Shown here one piece after another: positions 1 to 6,205 of a stretch of DNA of 8,473 nucleotides. The notes below the pieces were generated by a model. That model was not told where the DNA came from and made no database searches. It worked only from the letters and a program-made list of their open reading frames with translations. The DNA comes from DASXMX01 sp036794395 (GTDB taxonomy: Bacteria; Planctomycetota; Phycisphaerae; Tepidisphaerales; Tepidisphaeraceae). The stretch lies in the NCBI GenBank assembly GCA_036794395.1, contig DAIRGS010000302.1:1-8473 (forward strand), read 5' to 3'. Both the position numbers and the translations under genes were made by a program. Positions within the stretch are counted from its first letter, which is position 1. Each line of letters opens with the position of its first letter.

Positions 1-115
1 TTTGCACGTTATCCGGTGTAATGATGTTCGGAAGCGTATTAGTTAATGACGCCCGCGACAACAGCGTCCGCCGCTCAAGAAACTCGACTGCAAATTGCGT
101 TTTTCCCCGATTCAT
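1..115 (-). CDS. N-terminus of an exported protein with LEPR-xLL-like motif (partial)
   Basis: Only the first 38 codons are present; the gene runs off the left edge with the frame open. It starts at an ATG (115-113) preceded by GGAG at a 6-nt spacing, a strong reason to believe it is real. The protein begins MNRGKTQFAVEF and continues LERRTLLSRAS. The LERRTLLS stretch (residues 13-20) resembles the LEPR-xLL motif near the start of many large planctomycete exported or surface proteins, which are often followed by adhesin-like, beta-helix or cadherin repeats. Here the usual proline is arginine. What follows the motif is outside the window, so no function can be given. The gene is divergent from the PEP-CTERM gene, with 224 bp between the two starts. 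Start and motif are seen directly; the export role is family knowledge. Confidence 0.72.
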   Translation of the reverse strand, partial: MNRGKTQFAVEFLERRTLLSRASLTNTLPNIITPDNVQ

Positions 116-121
116 GATGCG

Positions 122-125
122 CTCC
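122..125 (-). promoter_or_regulatory. Ribosome binding site of the LEPR-xLL-type gene
   Basis: GGAG on the minus strand lies 6 nt before the ATG at 115. It supports this start for a gene of which only 38 codons are visible. An 11-nt T5-C-A5 dyad sits immediately upstream (128-138). Confidence 0.7.
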
Positions 126-265
126 AGTTTTTCAAAAAGGCAATCTTCGCGTCACCGGAAATCGATGCGTTGTGAGACGTTGCCGCCCGCAAAAGCCCAA
201 AGCCTTGCCGCAGGACGCTGATACGGTAAGGATTCCGGGAGAGTTGGCAAATATTTCGGGTCTCA

Positions 266-294
266 TCGACGTTTCATTAACGCGACATTAGAAT
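266..294 (+). promoter_or_regulatory. Candidate sigma70-like promoter of the PEP-CTERM gene
   Basis: A -35-like TCGACG (266-271; 4 of 6 matches to TTGACA) and a -10-like TAGAAT (289-294; 5 of 6 matches to TATAAT) are separated by 17 bp. This predicts a transcript start near 301 and a leader of about 40 nt before the ATG at 340. Planctomycete promoter consensus is less well defined than that of E. coli, so this is a weak inference. Confidence 0.35.
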
Positions 295-339
295 GAATGC
301 CGCTTCCAGGCCGATACCCATCTACAAGCGGGATCTACG

Positions 340-1110
340 ATGCGCAACGAAACTATTGACATGCCCAGGTTGGATGCGGATCGGTCGCGACGGTTTCAAG
401 CAGGCCTTCGGCCCAGATGCAGTCCCACGATTTTAGTTACCGCATTCGCGCTGATATTAATTGGGACCGCGCCCCGCGCGTCGGCGCGCGGGGCGTATGT
501 TGCCGTGACCGGCGACCCGATCGGGTCGCCGTTCTTCACCGGCACGTTCCAACCGGCCAGCGGATCGCCGCAGGCGGGCATTATCACGATCGGCGGCACC
601 CCGGGCTACCTCAACGGTGTATCGGGGGGCGCGTTCGGCGGTGGAACCGGCGAGGTGCTTCTCGGGTCGGTCGGACCCGGCGAAACTGAATTGGTGGGTT
701 TTTCCATCCACCTCACCGACACCGCCGGCCCGTCACACTCGCTGTCGAGCCTGAACGACCCCGCGCTGGCTGACATTGTAACTGATCTGACCCACCCAAC
801 CTTTGCCGGGCCCATTCGCGTGACCGCCTACGCGTTCAACGCTGCGCCCGCACAATATGCGTCCGCCCTCGCTATCCTCTCCGCTGGCGAAACCGCCAAT
901 GGCGGCCAACCCTTCGACGTACTGATTACCGCCACCAATCCCGGCCTGAACGGCGTGTGGGCCACGGACTTCTCCGGTGAGATCGGTTTTCTGGACGGCA
1001 TCACCGCCTTGACGATCACCGACATCGGCGCGGTCCCGGAACCGACGGGGTTGACAGTGCTGGGGATTTTGGCCATGCCGGGACTGCTGGCGCGCCGGCG
1101 GCGCAGGTAG
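340..1110 (+). CDS. PEP-CTERM sorting-domain protein, function unknown
   Basis: This 256-residue protein is predicted to be exported and processed by an exosortase-type enzyme. It has a basic N-region (residues 1-29) and a hydrophobic core around ILVTAFALILIG (31-42). A likely signal-peptidase site follows ASA at residue 49. The C-terminus (232-256) is a typical PEP-CTERM signal: VPEP, a short hydrophobic helix, then RRRRR at the very end. The middle is rich in Gly, Ala, Thr and Pro and resembles the secreted beta-rich proteins of the class; I recognise no enzymatic domain. The ATG at 340 has a weak GGGA 7 nt upstream. The ATG at 361 would shorten the unusually long N-region but has no ribosome binding site. 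No exosortase gene lies in the window. A terminator follows 30 bp after the stop. Two strong inverted repeats lie in the codons around the signal cleavage site. Export is family inference; the sorting tail is seen directly. Confidence 0.88.
   Translation: MRNETIDMPRLDADRSRRFQAGLRPRCSPTILVTAFALILIGTAPRASARGAYVAVTGDPIGSPFFTGTFQPASGSPQAGIITIGGTPGYLNGVSGGAFGGGTGEVLLGSVGPGETELVGFSIHLTDTAGPSHSLSSLNDPALADIVTDLTHPTFAGPIRVTAYAFNAAPAQYASALAILSAGETANGGQPFDVLITATNPGLNGVWATDFSGEIGFLDGITALTITDIGAVPEPTGLTVLGILAMPGLLARRRRR
470..495. repeat. Perfect inverted repeat, 11-bp arms, 4-nt loop, inside the PEP-CTERM gene
   Basis: Arms CGCCCCGCGCG (470-480) and CGCGCGGGGCG (485-495) are exact reverse complements around the loop TCGG. 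All 22 arm bases are G or C, so the mRNA hairpin would be very stable. It covers codons 44-52, the signal-peptide cleavage region. Confidence 0.9.
510..531. repeat. Perfect 22-bp palindrome inside the PEP-CTERM gene
   Basis: The half-site CGGCGACCCGA (510-520) is followed directly by its exact reverse complement (521-531). One mismatched pair outside, two more pairs match (507-508 with 533-534). It lies 14 bp after the previous inverted repeat and encodes residues 57-64 (TGDPIGSP). As RNA it could fold into a 9-bp stem with a GAUC loop; as DNA it is a symmetric site. Confidence 0.9.
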
Positions 1111-1140
1111 GCGGACCGACACACGGAATCTAAATGACCG

Positions 1141-1160
1141 AGCGCGATTCCGCGCTTTTC
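1141..1160 (+). terminator. Intrinsic terminator of the PEP-CTERM gene
   Basis: AGCGCG (1141-1146), loop ATTC (1147-1150) and CGCGCT (1151-1156) form a 6-bp GC stem with a 4-nt loop. The last T of the stem continues into a short T run (1156-1159). It starts 30 bp after the stop codon at 1110. The T run is short, but position and shape fit a rho-independent terminator. Confidence 0.65.
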
Positions 1161-1321
1161 GTGGCACGGGCTTCCAGCCATGATCGCGGGGGTTCATTAG
1201 CTGCGATGGGTTCAATGTGGGAAAACCAGGTTTGGACAGTCGGACAACCTTCTGAGTCTGCCGGGAATGCCCGATCCTGGCAAATGGGTTTTCGCGCATC
1301 CCGCCCGGCGCGTCCTCGACT

Positions 1322-1354
1322 ACTGCCTGGAAGGCCGTGTCATTACCAGGCAGT
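1322..1354 (-). terminator. Candidate hairpin terminator of the three-gene operon
   Basis: ACTGCCTGG (1322-1330) and CCAGGCAGT (1346-1354) are perfect 9-bp complementary arms around a 15-nt loop. The hairpin begins 18 bp beyond the stop of the WD40 gene on the minus strand, where an operon-end structure is expected. No T run follows it on the minus strand. It may therefore be a 3'-end stabilising hairpin or a rho-aided terminator rather than a classical intrinsic one. Confidence 0.5.
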
Positions 1355-1372
1355 GGTGCGGAATTCGACCAT

Positions 1373-2431
1373 TCAGGCGATGTTGTAGGTGAAGATTCGC
1401 CCGAAGGGATCGTATTTGCCGTCTTTGGCTTTGGGTTGGCCGGTGCCACCGGCGAGGAACATCTGGGTTCCTTCGGAATTGAAGCGGACTTTTGTAATCC
1501 GGGCTTTGCAATCGAGGGAATGAATCAGTGCGCCGGTCTTGTTGTCGAAGAAACCGGTATTCCATTTCCCCTGTGCGAGCCGCCCGGACATGACGAAGAA
1601 TTCCTTGCCGGGGTGGAACGCCAGTGCTTCGGGGTGACCGCCGCCGGCTTCGCTTGATTTGATCTCCGCGATTTTCGGCGCGCCCTTCTGACGCCAGGCG
1701 AAGCGCTGCCAGGTTTGTTTGCCGTTGCCGGTATTGGGGTCGCGCATCTGGCCCATGCCGCAGGCGATGACGCTTTCGGAATCGGGGCTGAACACCAGCG
1801 AATACACGCCGCCCTGATACGCATGGACTTTGATGATGCCCCAACTGGTAAACGACTGGGTCTGGCACGCAGCCAATTGCTTGCCGGTGGAAAGCTCCCA
1901 CACGCGGGTCTCGCCCATCAGATTACCAGCCGCGACGTACTGGTTATCGGGGCTGAATGCCACCGCCTGCACGGACGGAACGTGGGAGAATTCGTGAACC
2001 GTATCGCCCGTCTGGGCATCGAATACCTTGACCGATGGCTCAGTCTCGGAAGCCGGCTCGTACTTCAACCCCCCCGCCAGATACTGACCGGTAACCGAAG
2101 CGAAGAATTTCCCATCCGAAGAAACGGCTGATTGCCATGACCAGAATTGGTGAGCGTTTATTTTGCGGATCTGCTTTTTGGTGGCGAGGTCATACCATTG
2201 AAGCACGCCATCGTATCCGGATGAAATGATCAATGACGATTCGGGGACGACGGACACGCCCGAGGCATAACTATCGTGGCGGAACAAGGATTCGAATTCG
2301 CCGGTCTTGGCGTCGATTTGGTAGATGCCGCCGTCCATGCACGCGGCATACAAATGCGAAGCATCGGCGGAGACATCGAAGCCCAGCACAGTGCTGGGAA
2401 GCTTAATGGTCTTGGCTTGTTCTGCCTTCAC
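1373..2431 (-). CDS. WD40-repeat beta-propeller protein
   Basis: This 352-residue protein is made almost entirely of WD40-type repeats, about seven and so probably one closed propeller. Recognisable blade cores include YDGVLQWYDLATKK near 72-85, SVKVFDAQTG near 137-146, VAFSPDNQYVAAG followed by TRVWELSTGK near 155-185, and SLVFSPDSESVIACG in the fifth blade. Such propellers usually act as protein-binding scaffolds; nothing here suggests an enzyme. The predicted start is a GTG at 2431. An in-frame stop lies 18 nt upstream, so the N-terminus cannot extend far, and the ribosome binding site is weak. I see no signal peptide, unlike the two upstream genes, so the protein is predicted to be cytoplasmic unless exported another way. 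It is the third gene of the operon, 33 bp after the DUF1501 stop, suggesting co-expression with or binding to the upstream products. Confidence 0.88.
   Translation of the reverse strand: MKAEQAKTIKLPSTVLGFDVSADASHLYAACMDGGIYQIDAKTGEFESLFRHDSYASGVSVVPESSLIISSGYDGVLQWYDLATKKQIRKINAHQFWSWQSAVSSDGKFFASVTGQYLAGGLKYEPASETEPSVKVFDAQTGDTVHEFSHVPSVQAVAFSPDNQYVAAGNLMGETRVWELSTGKQLAACQTQSFTSWGIIKVHAYQGGVYSLVFSPDSESVIACGMGQMRDPNTGNGKQTWQRFAWRQKGAPKIAEIKSSEAGGGHPEALAFHPGKEFFVMSGRLAQGKWNTGFFDNKTGALIHSLDCKARITKVRFNSEGTQMFLAGGTGQPKAKDGKYDPFGRIFTYNIA
2382..2398. repeat. Short dyad near the 5' end of the WD40 gene
   Basis: CCCAGCAC (2382-2389) and GTGCTGGG (2391-2398) are perfect 8-bp arms around a single central base. 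The dyad lies about 34-50 nt inside the WD40 reading frame (codons for PSTVLG). It could be a symmetric DNA site or an mRNA hairpin close to the GTG start, or coincidence. Confidence 0.6.
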
Positions 2432-2464
2432 GGCCTGTTTCTCACTTTCTTAAAGCCTCGAACG

Positions 2465-3802
2465 TCATGCCAGGATTTCTTTAATCGCGGGAGCGTTGTC
2501 TTCCACGCGATGGAAAGTCGGCATGTTCGGCAGGTCGTATTCCGCGTATGGATCGATTCCCAGCGCCGTAAAAATCGTCGCGAACAGATTCTTCTCGTTG
2601 AACGGCTTCTCGATCGGGCCGTAACCCTCGGGATCGGTCTTTCCAACGACCACGCCTCGCTTGATCCCGCAGCCGGACATCGCAAGGCTCCAGGCATTTG
2701 GATAATGCTCGCGGCCATGGCTGGCATTCATCCAGGGGCTGCGGCCAAATTCGCCCATCGCAACGACCAGCGTCTTTTCCAGCAGGCCGCGTTCTTCCAA
2801 ATCGTTTATGAGGTGGAAAATGACGCGATCCAGTTCCGGGACGAGCATCTGGTGCGTTTCGTGGTTCAGAATATGGCAATCCCAGGGCATGCCATTGGCG
2901 ACCATCACGAACGGGGCGCCATTTTCAACGAGATTGCGCGCCAGCAGCGAATGGATGCCGAACGTGCCCGGCCCGTACTTGGCCCGGTCGGCCTCAGAAA
3001 GTTTATTGATGTCGAAGAGCGACGCGCAGCTCATCAGGCCCTTCACGCGTTCGAAGGCCGCGTTTTGGGAACTAGCGGCGGCGCTCTTGTGATCGTTTTC
3101 GTACTTCTTGACCATGAACTGGCGGAGCGCCTCGCGATCGTTCTGATCGGTGGTGGTCATATCCGCCAGACGCTGGATGTCGGGGATACCGTAACTGCCG
3201 CCGGCGCGAACAGGGCCGTACTCCGCGCCCAGCCAGCCGGCCAGATTGCCCGCTTTGAATCCCTTGAACTCGTTTCCTTCCGGGCACGGGTCAAGAAGAA
3301 TGAAATTCGGAATTGCGCTATCGAGGTGTCCAAGCTGCTGGGCCAATACGGAACCAAGCACCGGACGGACGAAGGGGTTGCGCGGCTCAGCGCCACGATT
3401 GAGAAGATTGATCCCCTGAGCATGCTCGCTGGGCTTGGTCGACATCGACCGCACCACGGCCAGCTTATCCATGATTGATGCGCACTTGGGCATCAGGGAA
3501 CTGATCTGGACACCGGGCACATTGGTGCCCATTGCCTTGAATGGCCCGCCGGACAGTGTGCCGGGCTTTGGGTCCCAGGTCTCAAATTGACTCGGCGCAC
3601 CCGTTAGCCACAGCAGGATACAATGCTTCTGTTCTTTCTTGGCCTGCTCGGCAAAGGCCGGCGTTGAAAAGAGCCCGGCGAAACTGCCGACGGAAATCGC
3701 GCCGGCACCGGCAAGCCCTTTTAGGAACATGCGACGATGCAGCGTGTGTTCCGGGGTGGGACACTCACCAGCCGTGCGATTTGAACGATGCTTTTCTTTC
3801 AC
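2465..3802 (-). CDS. DUF1501 family protein with Tat signal peptide
   Basis: This 445-residue protein belongs to DUF1501, distantly related to the alkaline-phosphatase/sulfatase fold. A twin-arginine signal, RRMFLKG (residues 23-29), precedes a hydrophobic stretch and likely cleavage after AFA (residue 51), so it is predicted to be exported folded. Family landmarks follow in order: LLWLTGAPSQFETWDPKP from about 63, MPWDCH near 305-310, EFGRSP at 351-356 and GREHYPNAWS at 363-372. I see no C-x-P-x-R sulfatase signature, so a formylglycine sulfatase is unlikely; the true activity is unknown. The GTG at 3802 is chosen because AAGG lies 7 nt upstream and it starts 26 bp after the preceding stop. 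Another GTG at 3871 would overlap the upstream gene by 43 bp with no clear ribosome binding site. The ATG at 3730 would remove the arginine pair. It is the middle gene of the operon. Confidence 0.9.
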   Translation of the reverse strand: MKEKHRSNRTAGECPTPEHTLHRRMFLKGLAGAGAISVGSFAGLFSTPAFAEQAKKEQKHCILLWLTGAPSQFETWDPKPGTLSGGPFKAMGTNVPGVQISSLMPKCASIMDKLAVVRSMSTKPSEHAQGINLLNRGAEPRNPFVRPVLGSVLAQQLGHLDSAIPNFILLDPCPEGNEFKGFKAGNLAGWLGAEYGPVRAGGSYGIPDIQRLADMTTTDQNDREALRQFMVKKYENDHKSAAASSQNAAFERVKGLMSCASLFDINKLSEADRAKYGPGTFGIHSLLARNLVENGAPFVMVANGMPWDCHILNHETHQMLVPELDRVIFHLINDLEERGLLEKTLVVAMGEFGRSPWMNASHGREHYPNAWSLAMSGCGIKRGVVVGKTDPEGYGPIEKPFNEKNLFATIFTALGIDPYAEYDLPNMPTFHRVEDNAPAIKEILA

Positions 3803-3809
3803 TGGCAGA

Positions 3810-3813
3810 CCTT
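3810..3813 (-). promoter_or_regulatory. Ribosome binding site deciding the DUF1501 start
   Basis: AAGG on the minus strand lies 7 nt before the GTG at 3802, within the 26-bp gap after the stop of the upstream gene. It favours this GTG over the one at 3871. Confidence 0.55.
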
Positions 3814-3828
3814 GTGACAAAGCCAACT

Positions 3829-5931
3829 TTAGTGGTTTAGAAGAAACTCGGCGCTGGTTAACAAAGCCCACGTCATCTGACGGACACCCGCTTCGGCCCG
3901 GTCATTTCGAGCATCCAGGTAAGCGACGGCACCGGCCAGTTCTGAATTGTCCGGCTCGCGACCCAGAATCTCAATGAAAGCCATCTTCACCTTTTCCTGA
4001 TTCGTCGGGAGTTTGAGCAGTCGGGCATTCAGGTTTTCGCCGCTCGGTTTCAACATCGCTTCAAACAATGGGCTGTTGGTGAAGAACATCGATTGTTGAA
4101 GCGTGGCGTTGTATTCCACGTCGAACAGTCCGGGAAAGGCGACGATCAGCGCCTGCCGAAGCGACTCGGTATCGGGATTTCCCTTTTCGTTTTTGAAATC
4201 GCGACCTGTCGCCACCAGCAGCGATCGATACAACACCTCGGCCGAGAGCGGCTTTTCAAGACCCTGGGCGAATAGCTCGGGCAGCGGCGGCGTTGAGCCC
4301 TTCCATTGCGAATCCAGCTGATAGGTCTTGCTGAGCACGATCGTGCGGATCAGGTGCCGGATGTCGTAGCCACTCTTTTCAAAGTCATTTGAAAGCCAGG
4401 CCAGCAGTTCCGGGTGGCTTGGCGGATGCTTCGAATCCATCTGGTCAACTGGATTTACAAACCCCCTGCCCAGCAGCATCGACCACATCCGATTCACAAA
4501 CGCCCGAGCGAGCAGCGGATTGTCATGTGTAACCGCATCGGCGATCGCCTGGCGGCGGGAGAATTTGGGAACGGCGGCCACCAGGGCCTGGCCATTGTCC
4601 ATCGAAGGAGGCACGACGTATTTTGTGGGCGAATCTTTTTCTTTCGCGCCGTCGGTGGGCCGGTCTTCGGCGATCGTCTTATCGTTGGGGAAAGCGAGGA
4701 TTGCGGGCTGGCTCTCCTTTTTCAGGTTGGTGAAGTAAACAAATCCGCCGGTTGCCGATTCGGTGACCGCTATGCCATCATCGGCATCGACGTTAGCCGT
4801 GCGATTGAAGGCCGAAACCAAACCCCAGTAATGCTGCTGCTTGATCTCGTGGGCCATCGGATGGTTGTGGCACTGGGCACACGCCACAGATACCCCAAAC
4901 GCCATCGGCGCCACGGCCTCGGCCATCGCCTGAAAGTTATTCCGACGCTCGTAGAGGAAATTGACCGCGCCCCGCTGCTCGGCCGACTTTGGCCGGGCGA
5001 GAATCATGTCGCCGACCATGTCGTTCCATGAACGGCCATCGGCGATGGAAGTTCGCAGATACTTGATCCAGCCATTGGACTTGCGGCTGAATTCCGCACC
5101 CTTGCCCTTGCGCTCCATCAGTACGACGTCCAACACCTCGGCCATGTGAACCGGGTATTCGGCACCGGCCAGAAGCCGATCGACCAATTCCGACCGCTTT
5201 TGCGGTTGGGTTGAACTGACAAACGACTCGGCTTCCTCCAGAGTTGGAATTCGGCCGGCCAGATCGAGATAAATCCTGCGAACGAAGGTGCGGTCGTCAC
5301 ATATGCCATTGCCTGAAACGTTCTGTTCCTTCCAATGGCTTTGGATCAGGCTATCGACCGCATCAGAAGCCGCCATCCCCGCCGGCGGCTCCCACTTCAC
5401 TCGTGAAGCCATCTCCATCAGCGACGGAGCCGACTGATCGAACGTCGACGCGGCGGCCGAGGCGACGCGATCCGTTGAGGTTGCCAGCGTGGCGATCCAT
5501 TGCTGAACCAGCGAGATATCTTCGGCGCCGAGTTGCGGCTCCTTAGCCGGGGGCATGTGGTCGGTAGCACCGGGTTGAAGTCGCTGATACAGCATGCTTT
5601 CCCCGGGACGGCCCGGGATGACCACCGAGCCATCGGTCCCACCCGCAAAAATGGAATCCAGCTTGCGAAGATCCAGCCCGCCCTTTTGTTTCTCGCCCCC
5701 GTGACACTTAAAGCAGCTCTTGCTCAGGATCGGCTCAATATGATTGACCCACATTGGCTGGGCCGAATTGGCGCTTGGCTGCGTAGTTGATGGCGGAAGA
5801 CTCGCGGCAACGGCATTCGATGCTACGCCGAAAAAAACTGTGGCAAACAGCGATGCGCCCACGCGTTGCGCCAGTGTCGCATTACGGAATAGGGAGGTGC
5901 ATGTCGCGCTAATAACGTACGCCGGTCGCAT
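3829..5931 (-). CDS. PSCyt1-DUF1549-DUF1553 planctomycete-type cytochrome domain protein
   Basis: This 700-residue protein has the planctomycete-specific order of domains. After an N-terminal export signal with a hydrophobic segment around residues 23-43 comes a cytochrome-like PSCyt1 domain with CFKCH (C73, C76, H77) and a downstream MPP (M126). DUF1549 spans about 192-380 and includes RRIYLDLAGRIPT and a second CxxCH, CAQCHNHP (351-357). DUF1553 spans about 455-690, with SRRQAIADAV, RAFVNRMW and SHPELLAWLSNDF. Covalent haem c is plausible at the first CxxCH and possible at the second; no enzymatic activity is established for the family. The ATG at 5931 is chosen because GGAGAA lies 6 nt upstream; an in-frame TTG at 5970 is only 13 codons earlier and worse placed. 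It is the first gene of the operon; DUF1501 follows after 26 bp. Genes of this type almost always sit beside a DUF1501 gene in planctomycetes, so the two probably act together outside the cytoplasm. Confidence 0.92.
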   Translation of the reverse strand: MRPAYVISATCTSLFRNATLAQRVGASLFATVFFGVASNAVAASLPPSTTQPSANSAQPMWVNHIEPILSKSCFKCHGGEKQKGGLDLRKLDSIFAGGTDGSVVIPGRPGESMLYQRLQPGATDHMPPAKEPQLGAEDISLVQQWIATLATSTDRVASAAASTFDQSAPSLMEMASRVKWEPPAGMAASDAVDSLIQSHWKEQNVSGNGICDDRTFVRRIYLDLAGRIPTLEEAESFVSSTQPQKRSELVDRLLAGAEYPVHMAEVLDVVLMERKGKGAEFSRKSNGWIKYLRTSIADGRSWNDMVGDMILARPKSAEQRGAVNFLYERRNNFQAMAEAVAPMAFGVSVACAQCHNHPMAHEIKQQHYWGLVSAFNRTANVDADDGIAVTESATGGFVYFTNLKKESQPAILAFPNDKTIAEDRPTDGAKEKDSPTKYVVPPSMDNGQALVAAVPKFSRRQAIADAVTHDNPLLARAFVNRMWSMLLGRGFVNPVDQMDSKHPPSHPELLAWLSNDFEKSGYDIRHLIRTIVLSKTYQLDSQWKGSTPPLPELFAQGLEKPLSAEVLYRSLLVATGRDFKNEKGNPDTESLRQALIVAFPGLFDVEYNATLQQSMFFTNSPLFEAMLKPSGENLNARLLKLPTNQEKVKMAFIEILGREPDNSELAGAVAYLDARNDRAEAGVRQMTWALLTSAEFLLNH

Positions 5932-5937
5932 CAATGC

Positions 5938-5943
5938 TTCTCC
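5938..5943 (-). promoter_or_regulatory. Ribosome binding site deciding the operon's first start
   Basis: GGAGAA on the minus strand lies 6 nt before the ATG at 5931. It would be only 3 nt from an immediately upstream TTG and lies inside the frame opened by the TTG at 5970, so it supports the ATG. Confidence 0.7.
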
Positions 5944-5990
5944 AAACCCACAGACCCCACCGAGATTCAATACTCACCGATCGGGAAGTT

Positions 5991-6002
5991 GTTAACGTTA
6001 AC
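5991..6002. promoter_or_regulatory. 12-bp palindrome, candidate operator
   Basis: GTTAACGTTAAC is a perfect palindrome, also readable as two tandem GTTAAC units. It is centred about 65 bp upstream of the operon's ATG at 5931. An AT-rich symmetric site with a central CG resembles LacI-type operators, which often control sugar-use genes, but no regulator gene is visible and the assignment is speculative. Confidence 0.4.
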
Positions 6003-6165
6003 GACGGCGCCCAATCACTTGTTCAACAGAATCGCCCTATTTTGAACTTGCGACATCATATCACTTTTTGCCCGTTCGTTTTTCGCAATCCTCCATCATC
6101 CGCGCGTGCTCCGGCGGTTTCTTGTGCAAGACCGACAGATTTTGGGATTCAAGCGGCAATGACGC

Positions 6166-6205
6166 GTCTGAAAAATGCATTCTCGGTTGTAAATCCTTTT
6201 CAGAC
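6166..6205. repeat. Inverted repeat with 9-bp arms in the control region
   Basis: GTCTGAAAA (6166-6174) and TTTTCAGAC (6197-6205) are perfect complements separated by 22 bp. The arms lie about two helical turns or more apart, which suits two half-sites bound by a dimer, or a stem-loop if transcribed. It lies 155-194 bp upstream of the GH95 start. Confidence 0.55.

Larger units (their letters stand above)
116..339. other. Divergent intergenic region
   Basis: This 224-bp gene-free spacer separates the leftward LEPR-xLL-type gene from the rightward PEP-CTERM gene and must hold both promoters. I see a candidate promoter for the rightward gene (266-294), the ribosome binding site of the leftward gene (122-125) and a short A/T dyad (128-138). 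I could not pick a convincing leftward promoter. The only overlapping open frame of note (21-221, plus) has no family features and lies opposite the better-supported leftward gene. Confidence 0.6.
1111..1372. other. Convergent intergenic spacer
   Basis: This 262-bp gene-free stretch lies between two convergent transcription units. It holds the terminator at 1141-1160 for the rightward gene and a 9-bp-stem hairpin at 1322-1354 for the leftward operon. A weaker imperfect dyad lies near 1259-1283 (TGCCGGG paired with CCTGGCA). I find no supported coding sequence. Confidence 0.6.

Noticed and set aside
21..221. Small plus-strand open frame at the left edge
   Set aside because: Arg/Ser-rich with no motif; the opposite strand has a better gene start with a ribosome binding site and an LEPR-xLL-like motif.
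733..1449. Minus-strand open frame overlapping the PEP-CTERM gene and spacer
   Set aside because: It is antisense to a gene with a clear PEP-CTERM tail, spans two probable terminators and overlaps the end of the WD40 gene.
2276..3478. Long plus-strand open frame (400 codons) opposite the DUF1501 and WD40 genes
   Set aside because: It runs antisense across two well-supported genes, shows no family motif, and its length follows from codon bias of the opposite strand.
3803..3871. Extended DUF1501 start at the GTG at 3871
   Set aside because: It would overlap the upstream gene's coding end by 43 bp without a ribosome binding site; the GTG at 3802 has AAGG at 7 nt.
4414..5031. Plus-strand open frame opposite the DUF1549/DUF1553 gene
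   Set aside because: Antisense shadow of a gene with clear domain matches; His/Arg/Gly-rich composition with no recognisable domain.
5932..5970. Extended start of the first operon gene at the TTG at 5970
   Set aside because: The GGAGAA site lies downstream of it and is correctly spaced for the ATG at 5931.
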